Origin: Bdellovibrio sp. SKB1291214
GTDB taxonomy: Bacteria; Bdellovibrionota; Bdellovibrionia; Bdellovibrionales; Bdellovibrionaceae
Assembly (NCBI RefSeq): GCF_002209355.2
Contig: NZ_CP106855.1
Location: forward strand, 1,488,001 to 1,552,000
Length of the DNA stretch: 64,000 bases
Direction: 5' to 3'
The translations under genes were made by a program, and so were the position numbers. The notes below the pieces were generated by a model that saw only the letters and a program-made list of their open reading frames with translations, ran no database searches and was not told the DNA's origin. Positions 54,753 through 62,192 of this stretch are shown here, in pieces; position 1 is the first letter of the stretch; each line of letters opens with the position of its first letter.

Positions 54753-55322
54753 TCAATATGAGCCGAATAAAGGCGTACAGAGGGGAACTTGGAAATGGCC
54801 CGAAACCTGGGTCGCTCCCACATGGCTGGAGGTAAATTGCCCCCGCACTGAACCGGTTACGACGCCATTGCGAATAGAGGTTAAAGAGATTTCCCCCTGA
54901 TCTGCAATCAGGTTACCCCGTGTATTTCCGCTGGCAGTATAATCTGAAAAAATAATCGTCGGAATCAAAGAGAACGGATCCAAAGGATCAATCTTCCAAT
55001 ATCCCTGAGTGTTCAAAGCATACATGCGAACTTGCAGAATGGAGCCAACTGGCACTGAACACGGATTTTCGTATTTCTCATTCCACAAACGAATTTCTAA
55101 ATAGTCTTTGCGATTGCGTTTGAAAATAACCGCGCGTCCTTGAACATAGTTCCATGCAAGTCCTTTGATCGAACCTCGCGCGTATTCGACAACTTCTGTT
55201 GTGTCGTCATTCTGATTATGGTTCGGCGATACAGGTGAAGTGCTTTCTTGATTCGCACAAGCGCCAAGTCCCACCACCAAAAAGCTTACCAGCCACTTGG
55301 CAAAACAGTTTGAAATATTCAT
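54753..55322 (-). CDS. Lipoprotein of unknown function
   Basis: This 189-residue protein has a lipobox VVGLGACANQ with the lipidated Cys near residue 22. The mature protein is beta-rich with segments RGSIKGLAWNYVQGRAVIFK and a C-terminal VSGHFQVPLCTP. A longer start at 55361 is possible but has no better ribosome binding site. No family is recognised. Confidence 0.7.
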   Translation of the reverse strand: MNISNCFAKWLVSFLVVGLGACANQESTSPVSPNHNQNDDTTEVVEYARGSIKGLAWNYVQGRAVIFKRNRKDYLEIRLWNEKYENPCSVPVGSILQVRMYALNTQGYWKIDPLDPFSLIPTIIFSDYTASGNTRGNLIADQGEISLTSIRNGVVTGSVRGQFTSSHVGATQVSGHFQVPLCTPLFGSY

Positions 55323-55429
55323 GTATTGAGGAATGCTATCTAAAAGCATTTTGGGGTACAAGATGTATTATAAAATAAAGCCAACAGATTTGTGATGACT
55401 CACACTCAATGCAATTTTAAAAATTATAA

Positions 55430-56401
55430 GTGCTGAAATTTTTAACTCTACCAATTTTATTTTTCATCCTTGGAACTTCAACGGCAGAGGCAACTCCCCT
55501 TGGAACCATTCCCACTATTCAAGAAAACAATCTTCAGCTGACGTTTGATTTTCGTTCTGATTTGTGGACATCGCCGATGTCCTACAAAGATTCTCCAGTG
55601 AGGATTATGTTAGCTGACCTACGTTCGCCTTTATTTAAAACTGAAACTTGGAGTGCCTCCGCCGCCATTTATTCTGAAAGTTTGAATTTAGGCAGAGCCG
55701 ATTTTCAACTGGGTCAAAAGCAAATTTTCATTGGCAACTCGCTTCGCCACGAGCTTGGCGGTATCGGAGTCAGAAAAAATTTTTCTGATGGTGCCTCGGC
55801 AAGTGCTTATGCGGCCTATGTTACGGCCAGTGATGTGCCCTGGGGCACTCCCCGAAATGACTACTTTTATGGCTCAGTAAATTATCGTACAGCTCTGGTC
55901 GATAATCATCAGTGGATATTTGCGATCGATCAAAACAACAACCGCGGAATTTATAACGGCACGCCTTTTCCATATTTTGGCGTGATCTATAACAAAGAGT
56001 CCAAATGGCTTGTGGCAGCCGGATTTCCTTTTGTCCATTTCATGTATAAAACTGAAAAAGAGTGGGAGCATGATTTTCGCCTGACCCCCTTTGGAATCAA
56101 CTATTCCGCCGTAAAACCCGTTGATGCGAATGCTGTCTTTACTTTTAAAACCGCAGTGACAGTCCGCTCTTATCTTTACGATCAAAGAACCGAAGACGAC
56201 GCCCGGTTGTATTATCAAGAAGTGATGATCGAAGGCGGAGTGAAAAGATATGTGTCAGCAGACACCGCTGTGACCTTCGCACTCGGCGGAGCCATCGACC
56301 GTAGGCTTTATGAATCAGAGAGAGTTTATCGACCTAGCTCTGCTCTGCAAGTCATTGATAATGACTATTACGGCAGGTTAGGTGTGGAGTTCCGTCTATG
56401 A
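55430..56401 (+). CDS. Outer-membrane barrel protein of a phosphoesterase operon
   Basis: This 323-residue protein has a signal peptide ending AEA (about residue 21). The mature part shows alternating barrel strands (NLQLTFDFRSDLWTSPMSYK, ASAYAAYVTASDVPWGTPRN) and ends RLGVEFRL. The GTG start has only a weak ribosome binding site. It overlaps the next gene by four bases. Family unrecognised; porin or surface-scaffold roles are possible. Confidence 0.7.
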   Translation: MLKFLTLPILFFILGTSTAEATPLGTIPTIQENNLQLTFDFRSDLWTSPMSYKDSPVRIMLADLRSPLFKTETWSASAAIYSESLNLGRADFQLGQKQIFIGNSLRHELGGIGVRKNFSDGASASAYAAYVTASDVPWGTPRNDYFYGSVNYRTALVDNHQWIFAIDQNNNRGIYNGTPFPYFGVIYNKESKWLVAAGFPFVHFMYKTEKEWEHDFRLTPFGINYSAVKPVDANAVFTFKTAVTVRSYLYDQRTEDDARLYYQEVMIEGGVKRYVSADTAVTFALGGAIDRRLYESERVYRPSSALQVIDNDYYGRLGVEFRL

Positions 56402-57231
56402 TGAAAAATATTTTTTATCTTTCTGCATTTGTTTTTCTAAGCTCCTGCGCCCCGTTCGTAGACTCTCCCTTTTCAGATCAACTATTAAGACCGGAAAGAA
56501 ATCTGAACGCAGCCAACATGGCGAAGCTTGACGATTTCACCAGTGACGGCACTATTACCATGGCCATTTTCTCTGATCCCCATCAGAACTACAAACCGTT
56601 GGATCGCCTGGCTTTCAGTATGAATCAAAACGGCCCTTATGATTTCATTGCGGGTCTTGGAGATTACACGAATCAAGGCTACAACCTTGAATACGACCAA
56701 TTCCTCGAAGCTTACTCTCGTATCAATGGAAATAAGATTCTGGCCATCGGAAATCATGATTCCATCGGCGCGGGTCCCGAGCTGTACAAAAAAGCTTTCG
56801 GCCCTTTGAATTTCTATATGGATAATGGAAACTATCGTTTCATTTTCTTTAACTCCGCAAATTTAGAGTCAGAAGAAAATTACGATCCTCAATGGTTGAA
56901 AGATACTGTTACTGAGGCTTCTGGTGCTGGTAAAAAAATTCTTATTTATACACATGCGCCTCTCAGAGATCCCGAACGATTCAAAGGAGACGACGCTGTC
57001 ATTATGGACGACGTGATCAAAGATCCCAATGTTCAAGCCGTCTTCAATGGACATAATCATGTCTACCTACTGGGCACCGACAATGGAACGGTGATGTTAC
57101 AATGTGGTCGAGTCGAAACTGACAAAGGTGGCTCTCACTGGTTGATTGTCAAAATTGATATTGGTACGAAACAGATTTGCATCAAACGCATGGATACATT
57201 GGAGGAAGATTGCACTCTTACTCTAAAATAA
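56398..57231 (+). CDS. Metallophosphoesterase lipoprotein
   Basis: This 277-residue protein has lipobox FLSSCAP with the lipidated Cys near residue 17. The calcineurin-like phosphoesterase core carries SDPHQNY, GLGDYTNQ, IGNHDSIG, TYTHAP-type HAPLRD and FNGHNHVY, the full set of metal ligands. It should hydrolyse phosphomono- or diesters at the outer membrane or periplasm. It lies between two outer-membrane barrel genes with overlapping ends, suggesting a membrane-bound complex, perhaps for phosphate scavenging from prey. Confidence 0.85.
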   Translation: MMKNIFYLSAFVFLSSCAPFVDSPFSDQLLRPERNLNAANMAKLDDFTSDGTITMAIFSDPHQNYKPLDRLAFSMNQNGPYDFIAGLGDYTNQGYNLEYDQFLEAYSRINGNKILAIGNHDSIGAGPELYKKAFGPLNFYMDNGNYRFIFFNSANLESEENYDPQWLKDTVTEASGAGKKILIYTHAPLRDPERFKGDDAVIMDDVIKDPNVQAVFNGHNHVYLLGTDNGTVMLQCGRVETDKGGSHWLIVKIDIGTKQICIKRMDTLEEDCTLTLK

Positions 57232-57749
57232 TCCTATCGTTGCTAATCACTTTTTTTAGCGCAAATGCCTTGGCCGATAACTGGCGACTGACGCTAGAGC
57301 GTGCGGGTTTTATGGGTACCATGGCCCTTGGTGGAAGTTACGAATGGCTTCCTGAGCATGCCGTGAATTTTTCAGTCGGTGGATATCACATCGACAAAGA
57401 GATTTTTTACCAATCAAATCTGTCTTATCGGTATTCTCGGTGGAACACCGGTGTTCGTGGAAATCTGTGGCGACCGCTTCAGTTTGGCGTCTTTGCTTCA
57501 TACGCTCTTAATCAAGATCGCTTTTTCTTAAAATCTCCAGACAAATATCCATCCCCAGGATATTACGACGAAACGGCGTTAAGATATGGTCTGGAGTTAG
57601 CTTCAACAATGACATTCATGCCAAGTCACTTTGCCATCGGATATCATCTGCGTATTTTCGATACCGGAATCATTGCGATGTTCAACAACGACAACAAAGA
57701 TATCCAGTACTACATTTCCAGCGGTATTTCTTTACAGTATCTGTTCTAG
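57210..57749 (+). CDS. Second outer-membrane barrel of the phosphoesterase operon
   Basis: This 179-residue protein has a signal peptide ending ALA (about residue 22) and small-barrel strands (RAGFMGTMALGGSYEWLPEH, HFAIGYHLRIFDTGIIAMF), ending SGISLQYLF with a C-terminal Phe. TTG 57210 follows GGAGG by four bases and overlaps the phosphoesterase gene by 22 bases, so it is preferred to TTG 57177. Family unrecognised. Confidence 0.68.
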   Translation: MHSYSKIILSLLITFFSANALADNWRLTLERAGFMGTMALGGSYEWLPEHAVNFSVGGYHIDKEIFYQSNLSYRYSRWNTGVRGNLWRPLQFGVFASYALNQDRFFLKSPDKYPSPGYYDETALRYGLELASTMTFMPSHFAIGYHLRIFDTGIIAMFNNDNKDIQYYISSGISLQYLF

Positions 57750-57754
57750 GAAAT

Positions 57755-57784
57755 AACAAAGGCGATGTTTCCATCGCCTTTGTT
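57755..57784. terminator. Bidirectional terminator
   Basis: AACAAAGGCGATG and CATCGCCTTTGTT pair perfectly over 13 bases with a four-base loop. It lies between two converging genes. Confidence 0.85.
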
Positions 57785-57797
57785 AGAAAATCTATGC

Positions 57798-58262
57798 TTA
57801 GGGTTTTGCCGCCGCTTGTTTCTGCAATTTCGCCTTTCCCATCTGTTCGACGATACCATCGATGATCTTTTGAACCACTTCTGATTCCTCGGGATAGCCG
57901 TGGAAAAATGGGTGATTGTTATACTCTCCACTCGCCAAAATATTTCCATTGCGATCATAGAAAGTTACTTCGACAGCCTTCAAGTACATCGTAACATCCC
58001 AGAACCAACTATCTGTGTATTTAACTAACAAATCCGTTTTTGGTACAGTCTGAGTCGGCAATCCATCAGACACTTTAAACCCACGGGCGATGAGGGCTCT
58101 GGCAACATGGTCATCCATGTCTTTTGAATTTCCACCCTGATTTATTACGTGCACTGTTTTAGCGTTATATGATGACAGGCTATCTGAAGCTTTCATCTGA
58201 TACGTACCAGCACAACCCACTAAAGAAAAAACGAAGTACAAACCAAAAATGATATTTTTCAT
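57798..58262 (-). CDS. Lipoprotein of unknown function
   Basis: This 154-residue protein has lipobox SLVGCAG with the lipidated Cys near residue 17. The mature domain contains HVINQGGNSKDMDDHVARAL and LLVKYTDSWFWDVTMYLKAV, suggesting a small alpha/beta fold like other short outer-membrane lipoproteins. Three closely spaced ATG codons (58274, 58268, 58262) compete; the last gives the most usual signal peptide. No family is recognised. Confidence 0.7.
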   Translation of the reverse strand: MKNIIFGLYFVFSLVGCAGTYQMKASDSLSSYNAKTVHVINQGGNSKDMDDHVARALIARGFKVSDGLPTQTVPKTDLLVKYTDSWFWDVTMYLKAVEVTFYDRNGNILASGEYNNHPFFHGYPEESEVVQKIIDGIVEQMGKAKLQKQAAAKP

Positions 58263-58359
58263 AAACATGATCATATTTGGTGAGTTCAGGTTGCACAATA
58301 TCGCACCAGTGAAACTGTACTTCGATCGAGCGGTCCTAATTTGTAAGGGATTAGAAACT

Positions 58360-58386
58360 AAAAAACCACCTCATGGGTGGTTTTTT
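58360..58386. terminator. Rho-independent terminator
   Basis: AAAAAACCACC and GGTGGTTTTTT pair over eleven bases with a five-base loop. It sits 62 bases before the tRNA-Asn 3' end on the minus strand and may terminate that transcript. Confidence 0.8.
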
Positions 58387-58423
58387 CTGATCTTCACTTC
58401 AGCTTTGCTAAAGTAAGAAAAAA

Positions 58424-58499
58424 TGGCTCAGGAGGAGGGACTCGAACCCCCGACCCAGCGGTTAACAGCCGCTTGCTCTACCGACTGAGCTACTCCTGA
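58424..58499 (-). tRNA. tRNA-Asn (anticodon GTT), CCA encoded
   Basis: A complete cloverleaf on the minus strand: acceptor TCAGGAG/CTCCTGA, D-arm with AGCTCAGTCGGTAGAGC, anticodon stem GCGGC-type with loop CTGTTAA, and T-arm GGGGGTTCGAGTCCCTC. The terminal CCA is encoded. Confidence 0.95.
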
Positions 58500-58551
58500 A
58501 CATCGGTGAAGGCTCAAACTATTAGTTTGGACCTTTCTTGTCAAACAGAAA

Positions 58552-59004
58552 TCAGGGCTGAGCCAGGCGCTGAAGGACTTTTTCCAGCACGGTTGAGCTC
58601 ATAGGCATGTCATCAACTCTAAAAAAAGGTGAGTTCGGGGCTTGTTCCAGGGTTTTTTTAGCCCCCTTGGCATCCGTTGCGATCAAACGAGGTAAAAACT
58701 GTGATTTTTGAACAGCTTCCGCAGAAATGGGTCCGATCAGAATTTCACAAACAGAACTTATATCTTGGGCACTTTCCAAAGTCTTTTGAACTTCACCCTT
58801 TCCAGAATAGATTTCGACCTTTTTCGTGTCGGCCAAACACCAATTTAAAGGGCGAGTATCTCCTCCCAAAAGCAACGCTAAGGCGCTGTCTTCCTTTTGG
58901 GAATCACGGGCAAATTCAGAGGAGCGCAACTGCTTCATTCCATAGATCACCAGCCCAAAAGAGCCGATCATGAACGCAATCTTAAGCCAAAATTTAAAAC
59001 CCAT
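58552..59004 (-). CDS. Small membrane-anchored protein of unknown function
   Basis: This 150-residue protein has one N-terminal membrane helix (about residues 5-24) and a soluble domain with two Cys (NWCLADTKK, SSVCEILIG). No family is recognised. It lies between two minus-strand tRNA genes. Confidence 0.65.
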   Translation of the reverse strand: MGFKFWLKIAFMIGSFGLVIYGMKQLRSSEFARDSQKEDSALALLLGGDTRPLNWCLADTKKVEIYSGKGEVQKTLESAQDISSVCEILIGPISAEAVQKSQFLPRLIATDAKGAKKTLEQAPNSPFFRVDDMPMSSTVLEKVLQRLAQP

Positions 59005-59087
59005 AGGCCTTCCTCCGCATGAGAAAAACAGAGTAATGCCTTTTAGTTTCGTAAGGTATTGATTTTATGGAATTAAAGAGGAAAAAA

Positions 59088-59164
59088 TGGTGCACTCGAG
59101 AGGATTCGAACCTCTGACCACTTGATTCGTAGTCAAGTACTCTATCCAGCTGAGCTACGAGTGC
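59088..59164 (-). tRNA. tRNA-Arg (anticodon ACG), CCA encoded
   Basis: On the minus strand, acceptor GCACTCG/CGAGTGC, D-arm AGCTCAGCTGGATAGAG, anticodon stem CTTGA/TCAAG with loop CTACGAA, and T-arm AGAGGTTCGAATCCTCT. The A of ACG is likely converted to inosine by TadA. CCA is encoded. Confidence 0.95.
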
Positions 59165-59318
59165 ACTGTGAAAGAGACGTATGTTTAAGCCGCAGTAATC
59201 AAAAAATCAAGCATTCTTAAAGAAATTTGCAAAAAGCACCCCGTTATAACTGCCCCAATCCTTGCTTTGGCGCCCTGCCTATGGCAATTTCTATCTTCTA
59301 GTCGCTTATAACGACCGC

Positions 59319-59408
59319 GGGAAGGTGGGTGAGTGGCTGAAACCAAGCGTTTGCTAAACGCTCGTACACTCAAAAGGTGTACCGCGGGTTCAAATCCCGC
59401 CCTTCAGC
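59319..59408 (+). tRNA. tRNA-Ser-like (anticodon GCT) with a mismatched acceptor end
   Basis: D-arm, anticodon stem AGCGT/ACGCT with loop TTGCTAA, a long variable arm GTACAC/GTGTAC, and T-arm GCGGG-TTCAAAT-CCCGC are all well formed. The acceptor GGGAAGG pairs with CCTTC but the last two pairs fail (G2-A71, G1-G72), and the 3' end reads CAGCTC without CCA, unlike the two tRNAs nearby. It could be a functional tRNA needing CCA addition, or a decayed copy. Confidence 0.7.
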
Positions 59409-59470
59409 TCAAAGATAACCACCGCGGAGTGTTCGTCTACTTTATGGCTCTCTCCGCCATTTTTATCGCC

Positions 59471-59495
59471 AAAACCTGCCTCGTGCAGGTTTTTG
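59471..59495 (+). terminator. Rho-independent terminator
   Basis: AAAACCTGC and GCAGGTTTT pair over nine bases with a five-base loop, then TTGCG and more Ts. It follows the tRNA-Ser-like gene. Confidence 0.75.
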
Positions 59496-59512
59496 CGTTT
59501 TTGGGCTAAATT

Positions 59513-60022
59513 ATGAATTCTGCACGGCTAACGCTAAGAAGATTCAATCTCAATGACTTCCATAATATGCGGGAGCTTGAGGCCGACCCGGAAGTCATTC
59601 GTTATTCTCCGCATCGATATCCTTTAAGCGATGAAAAAATCAAAGAGCGTCTTCAGCTTGTTATAGAGAATGAAAAGTCTCGTGAACCATTAGGAATTTG
59701 GGCTGCAGAGATAACAGATACCAAAGATTTTGTAGGTTGGTTTATGCTGCTGCAACGAGATCAACCTTACATTGAGTTAGGTTTTATGATTGTTCGTCGC
59801 CAGTGGGGTAAAGGCTTTACCACTGAGGCCGTTAAAAGACTTACCGAATACGCTTTAGATGAATTAAAACTGCCAGGTTTAAGTGCTATCACTGATGAAG
59901 ATAATCACGCTTCCGCTAATGTTTTAGTTAAATCAGGCTTTAAATTGATTCGCCAATACACAGACTTCGACAAAGTATGGGGCAAAGAAATCAAAATTAA
60001 TCAGTATGAGCTTAAACGTTAG
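59513..60022 (+). CDS. GNAT acetyltransferase (RimJ/RimL type)
   Basis: This 169-residue acetyltransferase has RLTLRRFNLNDFHNM at the start, PYIELGFMIVRRQWGKGFTT (acetyl-CoA loop) and DEDNHASANVLVKSGFKLIR. The pattern fits RimJ/RimL-like protein or amino-acid N-acetyltransferases. The substrate is unknown. It is monocistronic. Confidence 0.85.
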   Translation: MNSARLTLRRFNLNDFHNMRELEADPEVIRYSPHRYPLSDEKIKERLQLVIENEKSREPLGIWAAEITDTKDFVGWFMLLQRDQPYIELGFMIVRRQWGKGFTTEAVKRLTEYALDELKLPGLSAITDEDNHASANVLVKSGFKLIRQYTDFDKVWGKEIKINQYELKR

Positions 60023-60156
60023 TCGTTGCACATCCAAAGGTCCGATCAGAACCTCGTATTTACTCGCATTAATAAACCAAACTGAGATTATTTGTAGGCC
60101 ATTTGCAGTGTCTCAATAAGAGAATTTGCGAATGAAGCGATTCAATTACAGATTGT

Positions 60157-60183
60157 TAAAGTAGTTTTACTTGAAGCCGATAG
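60157..60183 (+). promoter_or_regulatory. Consensus sigma-28 (FliA) promoter
   Basis: TAAA at 60157-60160, then exactly 15 bases, then GCCGATAG at 60176-60183, which differs from the E. coli-type consensus TAAA-N15-GCCGATAA only in the last base. It points at the REC-CheX gene starting at 60258, with a leader near 67 bases that contains an 11-codon frame starting at 60208. Confidence 0.75.
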
Positions 60184-60257
60184 ATAATATGGGAAACAGG
60201 TAGCTTCATGAATTCCCTCACCATAAACACCAAGAAACCTTGAGCGGAACTCAATAC

Positions 60258-61157
60258 ATGAAGACGAGAAAAACCATCCTCATTGTAGATAATAACTCAG
60301 GACTCGAGAATCTAGTTCGAGAACCCCTGGGTGAGCAATTCCGCAATTCTGATATTTCTCCAGTTGTTGTTCGAGCTAAAGATGGAGCCGAAGCTGCCAT
60401 TAAAACTGAGAATCAAAAGTTCGACGTCGTTCTTATTGATACCGAAGTTCCACGCCTGATGGATGGTGGCTTCGTTTACGGTCTTCATACTTACAAAAAT
60501 ACTCAGGACGCGAACTTGATCGTGGTCACTCAACGTGAAAGTCATGATTTGCCTGATACTCTTCGTTCATCAGTGTTATTGAAAAAACCAGTCACCACCG
60601 AGGACCTGATTAAGGCGATGATGAAATGCCTTAATCAAAGTGAAGCGAGTGGTGCATCTGCTCCACCCTCTGCCGCGAAATATGCGGTTGATGTCCGAGT
60701 CATCAATGCAATTATCAAGGCGACTTTAAACGTATTTGCTCAATTTGGTGTTCAGAACATCAGTATGGGGAAAGCTGAAGCGAAATCTCCTCACGATGCT
60801 TTGTTGGGAGAGATCTCTTCCGTTGTAGAAATTAAATCGCAATCTTATCAAGGGTATCTGGCGATCTCTTTTGATAAAGCTTGTTACTTAGAAGTTGTTT
60901 CAACGATGTTGATGGAAGAACAGACCGAATTGAATTCTGAAAATCAGGATGCCGTCGGGGAGATCAACAATATCATTTTTGGTAATGCTAAATCGGAAAT
61001 CACAAATTTTGGTGTGCAATTAACGGTGCCAAAAGTTTTGATGGGTGCAGGCAGCGTGATTGCTTGTGCTGCCGGCTCTGCTGGTATGTCCATTCCTTTT
61101 TCAACAACCAAAGGTCGTTTTTATCTGAAGGTTATCGCTGTTCCAGTTGCGAAATAA
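60258..61157 (+). CDS. Receiver-CheX fusion protein
   Basis: This 299-residue protein has a receiver domain (about residues 1-125: ILIVDNNSG, VVLIDTEVPRLMDGG with the phosphoacceptor Asp, LLKKPVTTED) joined to a CheX/CheC-like phosphatase domain (about 145-299). The latter includes the active pattern VGEINNIIFGNAKSEI. CheX-type enzymes dephosphorylate CheY-P, so the fusion may bind or tune chemotaxis phosphorylation. A consensus sigma-28 promoter lies upstream. TTG 60240 is an alternative start. Confidence 0.82.
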   Translation: MKTRKTILIVDNNSGLENLVREPLGEQFRNSDISPVVVRAKDGAEAAIKTENQKFDVVLIDTEVPRLMDGGFVYGLHTYKNTQDANLIVVTQRESHDLPDTLRSSVLLKKPVTTEDLIKAMMKCLNQSEASGASAPPSAAKYAVDVRVINAIIKATLNVFAQFGVQNISMGKAEAKSPHDALLGEISSVVEIKSQSYQGYLAISFDKACYLEVVSTMLMEEQTELNSENQDAVGEINNIIFGNAKSEITNFGVQLTVPKVLMGAGSVIACAAGSAGMSIPFSTTKGRFYLKVIAVPVAK

Positions 61158-61159
61158 TT

Positions 61160-62191
61160 TTATCGAAGAAGTTCGACGACCTTTGCTCTTAAGGTTACAC
61201 GCAAAGCAAACATCGCTCTTACGATCGCTTCGACACTGATAAAGATAAATAACCAAAACCAGTCAAATGCGCGTGGATGTTGAGCCCAGAAATCCATTAA
61301 GTGAATTCCCATGGGGATAAACGCCAGGTGCATAAAATAAGAAACACCTAGGTGCTTGTTCCAAGCCATATTTGAAAACTGCTTGATCCCTTGGATTCTT
61401 TCAAGCGCTCCATTCACCATGGGTGTCAGACTTAAACGCATGAAAAACATAAACACGATGAAGTGCTTCCAAAACATTAATGGCTTTTGTTTAAATACGT
61501 AAGCTTCAAAACCTGGTCCCGCTGGAAAAGGACCATAATCGGGAGTGATCAGTAGGAATAAAATAATTAAAACAAACCAAACGGGCCACTCCCACTTTTT
61601 GATATCTTGTAAAAGATTTGGAAAATGCTGCGGCCATAATACGGCAGCAGAGTGAAACAAGATTGGCAAAGCCAACCACGGCATCAAATTCCAACCCGTA
61701 AACTGAATCGCCTCAGGAATATTCAGAATCGCACTGTACTGCTCATAAGGAATCGACAAGATCAAAACACTCACTGCAGCCAAAGGCCATCGAATAACAG
61801 GCTTTCTAGGAATCAACAACACAGTGATATATGAAAGCACTAAATAAGAATAAACATCCCAGTCCCATGACGTCGGATCCATCGGAGTGTCTGAAGTAGA
61901 GATCTGCAAGGCAGCGAGGCCGGCAATTAAAACAAAAAATCTCATTTTATGTTGAGACTTTTCTTTTAACCCGATCAAAAAAAAGCTCAACGCCACTATG
62001 AAAAGACCGCCGTATTTAAAGATGTCTCCGACCCAACCAGTCAGGTTGTGATAATTCGATATTTCTGGAGGCAAGGAAATCACATCTTGAAAAAAAGAAT
62101 ATTGCCAGACGTGAAAATACAGAATCGCCATCACTGTGGCGATTCTGAGGATATCAAAACCATAAATTCTAGATAAGGGCCTTAGAGTCAT
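61160..62191 (-). CDS. Multi-pass membrane acyltransferase-like protein
   Basis: This 343-residue protein has about ten membrane helices. The N-terminal YGFDILRIATVMAILYFHVW resembles the start of acyltransferase-3 / OpgC or HGSNAT-type membrane acyltransferases, with Asp-Arg and a His in the first helix. A late HLGVSYFMHLAFIPMGIHLM helix is also typical. The longer frame to 62299 overlaps the upstream gene; ATG 62191, two bases after that gene's stop, is preferred. The substrate (lipid A, glycan or other) is unknown. Confidence 0.7.
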   Translation of the reverse strand: MTLRPLSRIYGFDILRIATVMAILYFHVWQYSFFQDVISLPPEISNYHNLTGWVGDIFKYGGLFIVALSFFLIGLKEKSQHKMRFFVLIAGLAALQISTSDTPMDPTSWDWDVYSYLVLSYITVLLIPRKPVIRWPLAAVSVLILSIPYEQYSAILNIPEAIQFTGWNLMPWLALPILFHSAAVLWPQHFPNLLQDIKKWEWPVWFVLIILFLLITPDYGPFPAGPGFEAYVFKQKPLMFWKHFIVFMFFMRLSLTPMVNGALERIQGIKQFSNMAWNKHLGVSYFMHLAFIPMGIHLMDFWAQHPRAFDWFWLFIFISVEAIVRAMFALRVTLRAKVVELLR

Positions 62192-62192
62192 A

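Noticed and set aside
57746-57958. 70-residue minus-strand frame
   Set aside because: It overlaps the lipoprotein gene at 57798-58262 in another frame and covers the terminator hairpin.
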